The position numbers and the translations under genes were made by a program. Below, piece by piece: positions 37,401 through 49,400 of a stretch of DNA of 64,000 nt; within the stretch, counting starts at the first letter, position 1; each line of letters opens with the position of its first letter. Below the pieces are notes generated by a model. The model was not told where the DNA came from, made no database searches, and saw only the letters and a program-made list of their open reading frames with translations. Source of the DNA: Ostreococcus lucimarinus CCE9901. Its lineage: Eukaryota > Chlorophyta > Mamiellophyceae > Mamiellales > Bathycoccaceae. Location: NCBI RefSeq assembly GCF_000092065.1, contig NC_009368.1:434001-498000 (forward strand), written 5' to 3'.

Positions 37401-40400
37401 TGCGCATGTTGGATACATCGCAGGTCGTCGACACGGGTGAATTCAAACCAGAAAACATGGAATCAGCATCGACGTTTGATCCGAAACTCCATGAGATGTT
37501 GACATCCGTGCACTCAGAACCCTTCATCATTGCCTTGATATCATTGGCAGAGTCTAGTTTCCACGCGCTCGCTTGACGAAGAATGGGTGGTTTTGAGAAA
37601 GCAAACGCGGATTGCATCTTCTGAACTCGTTTAGGATCCCATTTGCCAAGACCGTCGATGGCGTCGTGACCAATCCGAGCAAATGCAAGCTCCATGCTCT
37701 TCACATTCCTCACGTCCCAAGAACCAATATCGCCGATGCGTCCTTGATTTGTCATTTTGAAGAATATTCCGTCCATGTTGGTGACCGAGGAGACATCCCA
37801 ATGTTTGAACATATTGTGCCAATCACGCCCCAGACCACTGAAGGTGAACCGCATGCTCCGCACGCTACTTACATTCCACGCACCCAAGTTACCAAAAGTC
37901 GCTCCCGGTAGAATGACCACAGTGCGTGGAACATCTAATCTGAAACGCGTTTCGGAATGCGAAGATGCCTTCCATTCTCCCGTATCATTGAAATACCGTT
38001 CTCCATATCTGAAAATGTGGTAATTATAGCGCTGCATGAACATTGCATCCATGTTCACGACTGAACTCGTGTTCCACTGTGACAAGTCGCCCACGTCGCC
38101 TTCAAAATCCTCAAACATCGCACCCATGTCCGTCACGGAGCTCACGTCCCATCTCGACAGGTCACGTGAAAAGTTGGGCGCGTCCTTGTATGCAGCACCA
38201 AACTCTCCAGGGCTTGCTTGAAAGAATTTCCATCGCAAACATACGTAGCCGAACGTTCGGTAATGTCCCGGAAACGCGGCTTGGTCAAACTGAAAGTGGT
38301 TAACAGTACCAATTTTGAACGCGTACGACATGTCGGTTACTCGCGAGACATCCCATTCTGACATCGGCCCGTATCTCAATTCGCATGTCGTTAAATTCTT
38401 TCTGCATGCGATGATCGCGGTATAGAAATCATCATCTGTACGAGTCAAGTTGAGTGGTTTGGATACCAGAGCGCTCAAAAGTCGGCGTCCAAGTGGAAGC
38501 CGAACAGGATCGTCGATACTTTTACCCAAACGTGCGCTGACGCTCATCGCCGGCGACTTGGCGGAGGTGAGCTCCTCTTCGAGCCTTCGCAGCTTGGCCC
38601 GCAAACCTACAAGCCCTCGGTTCCTCGGATTGCGAGCCTCGATCCGCGCAATTTTTGTGCGGAGCTTTGTCATTTCCGGCGTCGGGCTCGGTGGCGGCGG
38701 GCTCGGACTTGTCGACGGCGTGTCGCCGAAGAGCTCCTCTTCGAGCCTTCGCAGCTTGGCCCGCAAACCTACAAGCCCTCGGTTCCTCGGATTGCGAGCC
38801 TCGATCCGCGCAATTTTTGTGCGAAGCTTTGTCATTTCCGGCGTCGGGCTCGGTGGCGGCGGGCTCGGACTTGTCGACGGCGTGTCGCCGAAGAGCTCCT
38901 CTTCGAGCCTTCGCAGCTTGGCCCGCAAACCTACAAGCCCTCGGTTCCTCGGATTGCGAGCCTCGATCCGCGCAATTTTTGTGCGGAGGTTTGTCATTTC
39001 CGGCGTCGGGCTCGGTGGCGGCGGGCTCGGACTTGGTGTAGTCGTCAGATAATCGATCGATGAGCTCGGCGATTGACTCGGACTCGGCGAGCTCTTCTCT
39101 TCGTCAGCGTCCTCCTCTTCGTCAGCATGTTCGACTTCGTCTTTGTCTGCCTCTTCGTCCTCCTCTTCGTCTGCATTGTAAGGCGATGGACTCGGACTCG
39201 GCGAGCTCTTCTCTTCGTCAGCGTCCTCCTCTTCGTCAGCATGTTCGACTTCGTCTTTGTCTGCCTCTTCGTCCTCCTCTTCGTCTGCATTGTAAGGCGA
39301 TGGACTCGGACTCGGCGAGCTCTTCTCTTCGTCAGCGTCCTCCTCTTCGTCAGCATCTTCGACTTCGTCTTTGTCTGCCTCTTCGTCCTCCTCTTCATCT
39401 GCATTGTAAGGCGATGGACTCGGACTCGGCGAGCTCTTCTCTTCGTCAGCGTCCTCCTCTTCGTCAGCATGTTCGACTTCGTCTTTGTCTGCCTCTTCGT
39501 CCTCCTCTTCGTCAGCATTGTAAGGCGATGGACTCGGACTCGGCGAGCTCTTCTCTTCGTCAGCGTCCTCCTCTTCGTCAGCATGTTCGACTTCGTCTTT
39601 GTCTACCTCTTCGTCCTCCTCTTCGTCAGCATTGTAAGGCGATGGACTCGGACTCGGCGCACTTGCTTGTGCGTCGATACCTGTATATTCTGGTTCATCG
39701 GATGGCGTGTAGTTCTGAAATGGTTCATACGAATCTGTGGTTGTATTCGTTTTACTCGACGCAGCACGATGACCGATGGTATCCGCGTCGACCTCAAAAC
39801 TAAAATTGCCATTAAGACGGAAACTGGACTCCTTAGAGTCAAGAATTGCTTGGTCGTCGTCACTCACGGATACTTTATCGAGAATTTTGAGCGAATGTAT
39901 CGTTGGTAGCGGAGCACCTAGTACACTGCGGCGTACGTCATGAAGACGATCGCGAGTGGACAGCAAACGACGGTGACTTGGGCTCGTGGCAGTACACATC
40001 TTGAACAGTTTCTCGTCGTGCAATGACGAATATAGTACCTTTTTGCTTCGGGCGAGCACATCAAAGCTTGAAGTAAGTAGCGCGTCTAAATGACTCGGTA
40101 TACCAACGCCCCTCACGGACGTTAACAATTCAAACGAAGAAGCTCGTGGCGGTAAACTTTTCAGCTTTTCACGCCTCGCCCACGGGAGAGGCTTGGCAAG
40201 GTCTACCATTTCTTCCTCACCGTCTTCATTTTCGCATTTCCCATCGTCGTCGTAGACGCACATTTGACAGGTTGTCTCGTTGATGCTTGCTACATACTTG
40301 AGCGGTAGTTCGGGCAGTACAATATTCTGTAAAAAGCCAGTCACGTTTCCCACGATACTCAAACCCTGCTCTGAATCGGGATATTTCCCCCAGAAATTGA

Positions 40401-43400
40401 GCACCGGTTTGACGTGAAGATCCAGAAGGGTCCCGAATCGACTCTTCACATCACGCGCACCGTGGAAATTACTCTTTGATCGGTTCACCATGGCGTACAA
40501 AGGCCGAAGCGCATCTGTTGGCTCGACAAGTCGAGTTTCACATTCACCCCATGCCGCGCGAATCAAATCTTCGTACACATACGTCACATCCGATGTGTTG
40601 AACCATTGGCGTTTGCAATTATGATTCAGCGTGTGCAGCATCCATTTTCGCGCTTCGATATCGCAGAACGGCCGAGTAACTTGAATGACATCCTCCATGA
40701 GAATTTTGTGTATCTCTGGGTCCTCTTTGCATTTTAATGTCATAGATACTGAGCGTATCATCTTGTAGAATGTGCTCGGGTAATACATCGCGTGTGGGCG
40801 AAATACGGCGTACACACGCTTGATGAGGGTTTGATTCGTGATTGACGCCACGTCGATGTGGTTAATGAGCGTCTCCCAAGCCTCGATGTTGTGTGGATTC
40901 GATTCTAACGCTGAGAGTAAAATCGCACCGACGCGATCGACAACTTGAGCGCCAGCATCCATGTACACGTTCTGGAACAAAAGCATCGCCAAGCGCGTCT
41001 CAACGTACGAATCCAACCCTTTGCTTACCGCTCTTGAAAGTGCACGGACATGGTCGACGGAAACGATGGCATTCTTCTTCACACCTGGCGCGTTACGATG
41101 TTCCAAAATACTCAACGTCGTTCTCGCAAACGTCGAGTTGGTGGGCCAATGCAGTGGTACCGTACGCCACAAGCGCGAGAGTTCATCAAATTTAAAGCTA
41201 ATACCTCCAGGAATGGCTCCCCTCTTTTTGGAAACTTTCGTCGGGATCCCGAGACATGTTTGCATACCGATGGACAGATAAGCGATCATCGCGGCGTCAC
41301 CGCCGTCTTGAGCGATCCGTGGAAGAGAATTCGGGTGCCAGTTTGACGCCTTGCATAGAGTTTCCGCGCGTTCGGTGACGTTTGCGTGATTCAACCTCAA
41401 CCAAGTTGTATTGAGATTCCTTCTGCTGGCAATGTGCATGCATTCACTCGTTGGAAAGTGCGCACCAGCGTGCATGGCTACGACTGGCCACGGAATTCGA
41501 CCAAAATTCATCGCTCCGTTGACGTTTGCATTCAACGTGCTGTGCATGTAGTGAATTGCCTGGAGCGGACTCGGATTCAATTCTCGACTTCCTGGCATGG
41601 CCAATGTCCCATTTATGAGCTTCTTCCTGATTTCACAGACATCGCCGACTTCTTCATCCCGAGACTGATCCAAAAGCGTTGAAGTAGAGTCTGCGATGAA
41701 ATTCATATGACGATAATTGAAAGCTGTCGCAAGGATAGCATCGGATATGTTCGCGGCATCACCTCTAAAATAATTTGCCAAATATCGCACGTGATCCAAC
41801 GCTTTCATGTGCGTCGGCATCGTTAGACTATAAAGTGCTTTTCGAAACGAAACGCCTTGGCTTAACTTGGTGTGTTCTATCCATTCCCAAATAGGGTCGC
41901 TCTGCGGTATTCTCGTCAGCCGCTTGCTGAGACGCTCGTTGGATTCGAGAACTTGTTTTGAAAGCGCCTCACTCCAAGCACCCTTTGCATTTTGAACAGC
42001 AATCAAGAGCTCGTCTTGTGGAAACGCTGTGAGGAAACCACGACGCATAAATGTGTGCTCAGCAGAAATGTCCGAACGTGATAGAGAGGACAAATCAAAT
42101 TGAAGATGATGAATGAGCCGACACGTACCCGCGGCCGCAAACCCAATGAAGACGAATCCTGGGCACTTGGGCGTGTTCATACACAGAGAAGAGCACACAT
42201 CGACGGACACAGACACCGGCGACACTGGATAACTCGTCATCGTCATTTGCGGGAGGAGAACAAAATGAGTTGCAGCCGCTCGTCGCGCTGTGGTGTTCCA
42301 TGCGTGCGGTAAATCCATGATCGGTGTTGACCCTGAGACGCTGATTCTCGGCCGCGAGCCTTTAAACAGATTTGAGGAGCACCCTGTCTGTTGTTCCGAG
42401 GGTTTTGTCACGGGGTCGCAGACGACATCGCAATGCGCGTCTTCGTCATCCCTTCGAACACACTCTACGTCACGAATACGGATGCCGTTGATGCACGCGC
42501 CCCACGTAGTTTTCACGCGCCAGGACGCGCCTACACATCTGGGAATCTGAACATCGCAAGCGCCAGTTTCACCGCGTGTCCAACCATTCAAGCAGGTACA
42601 CTTGTAGTCGTAAGTCCAAGGTTTCGTGTCGTGATAATGTTTCTCACATGCGCCATTCGCGCACGACGTTGCGCCTCTTCTGGTTAAAGAGCAAGCTTGA
42701 GGAGGACACTCTTCACGCGTGTTGCAACTCCGAATACTTTCTGGCCTCGCGAGGGGACATAGAGCGCTTCTGGCGAGAGTCCCATTGGCATACGTACACG
42801 ATAACGATCTGACTTGAAAGGGCCGAGCGTCGTAGTCCAAAGTAGCACACTGTGCGCTGCACTCGCCATATGGCATACTGATCCAGTCAGCGTCGTCTCG
42901 TGGAGGCGGCGCGTAACATTCACGTTCGCGAAAATCTGTCATGATTACCCCGTCAGGTCGAGGGACAAAGCAACATCCATGATCTTCGCATACCAAAGCA
43001 CGAACTTCAGGGCTCGTGGAGCCCCGTCGATCATCGCTCTCGTAGCCAGCACACACCATTCTTCCGGAGTCTTGTCTACACTGCGCATCGCAATGGAAAT
43101 GATTACAGAATTCCTTTTCAGTAGGCTTTTCTGCGTGCGTACAGTGATCATCGGGCAGCGTTATATTTGTGCCTCTTTCGTCTTCGTGCGAGCACCAGAC
43201 CCTACGAATGCGCACTCCACCACCACACGATTTGGAACAAGAGGTAAAAGGGGAGGATTTCCAACGCACGAATTTGAGCTTTGTGAAGAAGCTTGACTGG
43301 ACGGAACTCACCACGAATTCGCGTAGGCCGTCGATCGTGACTGGGTGTTCGTACTCGACATTCGTGTACAACGTTGATCCAGATTCGCTCTCAATCGGCT

Positions 43401-46400
43401 TTGGTAAATCACTTCGTGAACGCACACCGTGAGGTTGTTCGGCGTCACCGCACGCAGATGACCATAAAGTACACTGTCCACTCGGCGAATATTCAGCCGC
43501 CGTGCACGAATTCTCTAGCGCGCATAGCGAAACGCATTCACTTGAAGAATTTGCATCTCGTGTCGCACCATTTCCAGTACAACGCTTCTTCAAGCATGAA
43601 CGAGAGAAAGTGCCATCCCGAACTAGGTCCGGCTCGGTAAATTCAATGGTCGCACACAATGGTATCACTTCACTAGGATTTTCCATCGGCGATCCGGACT
43701 TTTTAACTTGTCTTGTACCCCAAGTACCGTAGATTGGTGGGAGTGTGGGTATGACGTTATCCATCGCGCTCCAAAAGAAGCCAATCGCCACGCTATCAGC
43801 GTCGCACGCAAGATGATCGATATCGGAACTTTCCGGTATATCGTGCTCGGTGTAGTCCTTGACGCTGAATCCTGCCGGCACCCCGCATCGAGGCATGACA
43901 CCTGTAGTGTTTTCCGAAGATCCAAGAATGCCGGCAATACCGGTGAGGACTTGGCCGGGTGGACATAAAATACGAATCATACTTTCACCTCGATTGCGAT
44001 AGGCAGCGTTAACACTACGAGGTTTCCATCCATCGGTGTTGTAAATCTTGTTGCCTTGAGCGCTACCGCTTAAAACCTCTCCGGTAGTGGGATCAGTATA
44101 TCCATAGCCTGAAGTGAGGCTCAACGGGTGCGCCAACATACGCGATGTCATACCATGAATCTCCCCATTGAATCCAGGCCAATGTTGGAACTCTGTGTAT
44201 CTTTCGCTTGAAACGCACAAAGAGCTGCGAAGACGAAGTCGACACGTGCGGCGTAAGTGCTCAGAGCCAACGTTTAGGAATGGCACACCACTGGAAGTGC
44301 GATAACTTCCTCCAAAACGATTAACTCCATTGTCACCGAATGTGTTGGCCTTGGCCTGAAAAGCCATCCACAGCGAGTTGTCGCACGCAATCGCGTCCAC
44401 GGGCGCGTGCCAATCATCGGTGAGCATTTGAACTTCGCCACCCCTAAATCGTGTGTTATGCGATGCCTTCTCGCGTCCAAAAGGTCTGGTCCATTGCTCC
44501 TTGACTATAGCTTCGCATTCGCAGTAACCCCATCGGGAAAGCTTTTTGTTTGTGAAACAAGCTAGACGCGTACGATTTGGATCAATGTCTATAGAACACT
44601 GCGGATTAATCACGTCAGCGTTGCGTGGGTCTCTACTGAACATGACGTTACACGGAGCGCCATTCGCGTTTCCACCACAGGTTCGTCTCGGTTTCGCTTG
44701 ATACAGTCCCCCCTTAATTTTAGTGACGCTTCGAGGGGCGGCGCACTTTTGCGATTCGTCAAGCGATCCAGGAACATCATCTGATTCTGTGATGACAACC
44801 GAGACGTTTGCAAGTCGACCTCGGTTTTCTTCAGACGCGTACGGATATACAATAACTTTGGAAATGTCGACAACCCGACCAAGATCAATCATGAGGAAGT
44901 TTTGAGGGGTGTCCATCCGCATCGTGCTATAACGTTGCCATGTGCTATAACGTTGCCATGATATAGCACGATCGCTATATCCCGGTGATTTCTCCCCGTC
45001 GATGAGTGCAGGCCAATTTCCGGTTGCAGGCCAATTTCCGGTTCCGGTTGCGCTGATGGCAACATTCTCACCATTTTTGTCAATGATTTCCAATTCAGCA
45101 ATGTAGTAGCGGTACTCTCTACAACAAGAATTCCTCCAAGAGCTGCAGCAACTGTACGCGTACGTTTGATGATCTCCAGGTTTGACGTGCTTCCGCACGA
45201 TGACGTATCGTCCCCGTCCCCCCGCCACGGTGTAGTTGTCGTGAACGCCACTCAACTCACGAGTAACGCAGGGGGCATGAGTACGCATGTTCTCTTTGAC
45301 GCAGGAATCAAGCCCACTACGCCGTGGTATTTTTTCACTTGTTGAGCCGATGAACACGCCCCCCGTGGGAGGCGAGAAAGAGCCAGTTCGCTGGGCGGGA
45401 AGAAAATCGAATATTTGACCGTCTCCAGAATGCACGCTGTAATGACGGTCTTCGACGCCATCAATATGATCAGTTCGATCACCTTCAGCACGAAGGTATT
45501 CCAAATTGGAATTCCGCACGTATCGGCGCTGAGCCATTCCGTATGGTTTCCGACCAAACACGTGCATTGACATGAAGAAGTTCCGTAAACGTCTAAAGGA
45601 GACAGCAGAGACGTTGAAGAAATGAGCTCGGAATCCAGCCAGGCCCTCTGGAAGCTCTTGATCAAATCCAGCGGGAATTTGAATAACTCTGCGAGACGCA
45701 TACGTTTCATTTACCGAAGGATACCAATCCCAGTCTTCTCTTCGTGCAATTGTATCGAAATAAAATTCGTGCAAGGCTGATGGTACCTTGTGCAGAACGT
45801 AATTTTCACCACGTAGTCGACAGAACCGTTGAATAAGTCCGCGTTCGTCGACGCTGTCGGCGTGTACGAATTCGCCCTTGAGCCAAGAGTGAGGCATATG
45901 CGTTCTCAACTGCGACCCGTCGTGATTCATCTCATCGAGAGAAAGCGCGCTCGGACCGTAATCAAATCCGACGCACAGCGCATTCGCCTTGCAGCGTTGC
46001 GCGCAGAATTCCTTGAAGACCCCATGTTGACGCGAAACACTCGTCTTCGAGAGCGCAAAAGCCGGGTAGTGCGGAAGAACATCCGACATTGTGTATCGTT
46101 CCAACAAGTCTCCGCCAAAACCAATCACCCCGCTGGTGATTCGTCTATCCTTGATCACACCAGTCGCGTCCGGGCGCGTGACGCTCGTCTTGTAGATTTG
46201 AGTTTTCTCCGGAATCGACCCTGTCGTATAGCCCTGAAACCACGTCATGTCGCGAAGATCGATTTCGAAGATACCGAGATCGTGCCAGTTCGCAGCCTTC
46301 GAACACCGACTTGAGTCAGAGGCGTCGCATAAGCAAACGTGACCCCGGCGATCAACAAACGAGTCGCTCTTTTGGGCGCTCATATCCAACTCGAGATCGC

Positions 46401-49400
46401 GCCATTCCAAAAACGGGCGCATGGACGTCTCAATCTTTTGGTCGCGGGAATACAACTCTCCCGACAACAAGCCCGCACAAGTGGATTGGTTTACAGACTG
46501 GACTGAATCGACAGCACCGGGAAAGCACTGGCTCAAGGGATATCGACGTCGTTCAAATGTATCCGGCAAACCTTTGTCTCGTAGTCTTTGGAGAGCCTTT
46601 TTGTCGTACCTGTATGGTGCACGCATGCTGTACGACAAGTCCTCTTCGACGGGTCGGCCGACCGGCCGGACAATGTGATCACTTTGCCGAGCGAGCGTAG
46701 TCTCGGCCCAAATGGTGGTAGTATCGTCCCACGCGCCCATACATCCGACGTTGTCGCCCGCAAGCAGTCGTATCCATGCCTTGCGAGGTATTATGGACGT
46801 CCCACCTTCAACAAAGATCATATTCGTACGCTGACCAGAGAGCAGCCGCTTCGGCCCAAATCGTATCTGCTGCTCATCATATTTGGGAATACAAACGCTA
46901 GCCTTGTCGTCAAAACCATACTTGGCGCCGATCCGACGCGCGCATTGCAATCCGTAAGCGCACTGGTCGTCGCTCATGCAATGTCCTTCGTACGCCTGGC
47001 ATACCTCTCCACCTCCGAGACCTCCACAGTAGTCGTAGTCACCATTCGTGAGATTGAATCGAGCGTTGTAAGCTTCCTTGTTTTCAAAGTAGCCATCAGA
47101 GCCCGAAAAATCGGCGCAACACGCGTACGGGTGAATTTCACTCTCCAGCGCGCACTGCTTTCCAGGAAGTCCCCCTCGAGAAGCGACGAAATATCCTCTG
47201 TCTGTAGCGTTTCCACACGTTTCGTTTGTCCAATAATACTTGCCGACGATATTTGGATCTCCATAACGTCTGGGGTTGCCTCCCCATTGCGTTCGTACGT
47301 AGCTGAGATCACATGTGTCACCGAATGCAAACCCACCGACGACGCCGCTAAGAAGTTCGTTCGCTGAACACAGACGCGTGCCAGCCTGCGCACACTGTCG
47401 CATGGCAAAATGACGCGAGCCAATGCTCTTGCCGCTCACGCCAGGCAAATTTCCTCTCGCGACGTGTTCCATATCACTCAATGCCTTTTTACACTGCTCC
47501 GATTTCTTTGCGCTCGCATCTCGATCAAAGCATGCGGAAGTGTCCGGAGCCACGGCTCTGAAGCCAGGCGCGCCGCACGTGTCAGAGCCTTGCCTCAGCG
47601 CAAAATAGTTTTTGAAAGTGAATCCGTCGGGCTGCATTCCGCCTTCAAGCTTTTCACAGTTCCGTGTCACGTTACACTCATTGTAGCATATTTGCTCAAT
47701 CTCGGGTGGCCCATGACCAACCAATAAACCAATCCAACCGCTGGTATAGCGGCTAGAGTTTTTCGTCAAACTTGCCTTATCGTACGCAATAAGCCCTTGA
47801 GGATCATATGAATGCCAGTCCAAGTCGTATCGCTTCTCGCAGTAGTGAAGTGGCACCTCGCGCACGCAAGGATTTATCATATCACCAGCCGCAAAACACT
47901 TTACCTCCCGACGACGCGACACTGAGCATGTTTCAAAATCGGACGTCCAGTTCCGTGCGAGGCATGGCGACCATTCACCGATAGAGTAAAAATGATTATG
48001 TTGAAACACAATTCTGACAGTGTCATCGTCACCCGTTTTCAGCCTCAGGCCGTAATGCCATCCTTTCATTTGTGCATCCGCAGCGCCATTCACCATCACA
48101 GAAAGATCGCCCTCCAAATCACCAACGCCGTACTTTTTCTGAGTTTTAAAGTCGGTGAAACTCGCCACACAAATGGACTCTCGCCTATTGAAGTTAAACG
48201 AGTTGCAAGCCATGTTGCGAGTTGGACCTTTTTTTAGCGAATCACAGAGCGCAATACACTCTGCCATAGTGAAGGCGGCGCTGCTCTCGATCGCAATGGC
48301 TGGTACGTACTTTTCCGGGTACAAGCGATAATTGTCCTTCATTTTGTTGTCAAATCGACTGCACGCTCCTCGATTACTTCCGAGCATCGCGGATCCAACA
48401 GTATGCGTACAGGGTCCAAGTTTCGTGTCACCTCTGCAGCATGAGCGACCACACTGTGTGACTACGTTGGTCTTCGTGCGAGGCGCCATAGTCCCAGTGA
48501 TTGTATTTCTTCTCTCAGGGCACTGTAAACGGTTCCATTCCAAGTGTATCGAAAGTCTTCCGCCGACGATGGGGTCAATACATCCAGTGTCATCAATCTC
48601 GTTGCCATGATAACACTCGTGACCGGTCAGATTCTTGGCGAAATCAAAGCAGCACCCGTAATCATGGCACGCGCGCGCGCGAGAATCAATGGACATGAAC
48701 TCACTTCGAACGTCGCCGTAGTACGCCGTACACTTGAAACGATCTTCCATTTTAAGCGCACAATCAGCTTTACAAGAGTGGGTGTTACACTCTCGAGAAG
48801 TCTGTGGTAAAACACCACAGATGTGATCTTGGAGCTGCTCGCCGGATGTGGTGTTGACGCAAATCGCGCTCCGCGTTTGTCCACCTCGCTCGCACTTTCG
48901 CGAACAGTTACTCCATTCGCTAATTTCCCATCGGAATCCAAGTGGGTCTTCACCGTAACAATCAGCGTAGCCCCACAAGCCAGGCTTGGAGGTGTAGCAC
49001 CAAGGTCTCGTGGAAGGCTCGGCCGGCGCACGACCCACAAGGGTTGGTTCAAAGAATTCAACGACTGTCTGCCTTTGACGCGCGTTATAGTCGGTGGTAA
49101 AGGGAAAGACGCACGGCGCGCCACCAGCTGTACCTTCACACGTCGGTATCGCTCTTGAATGCACGACAAAATCTGCATCATTGAGCATCGAAGAGCCATC
49201 GGTGACGCTCTTGAGCAACATCGCGCTCGTCGTCGACACATCAAACGGACGCGTTGTCGAAAGTCCAAGCGTGTCGTGCTTTTTGTACATCCGCGCGGCA
49301 CAGTCCGTCGTGTTTATGCACGTATAATACCCTTGGCATTGGGAATCGCTTGCACAAAGCGTTCGTAGCCCAGTCTCTGATTTCCCGTTCACCGCGCGCC

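Noticed and set aside
38450-39052. Plus-strand 200-codon frame with repeated LRSLARKPTSPRFLGLRASI
   Set aside because: It is the complement of the 54-residue repeats of the giant minus-strand gene; its repeats only mirror that array.
39060-39909. Very hydrophobic plus-strand frames (LLFVSVLLFVSMFDF repeats)
   Set aside because: Opposite-strand reading of the acidic 38-residue repeats; Asp/Glu codons read backward as Phe/Leu/Val. Not a membrane protein.
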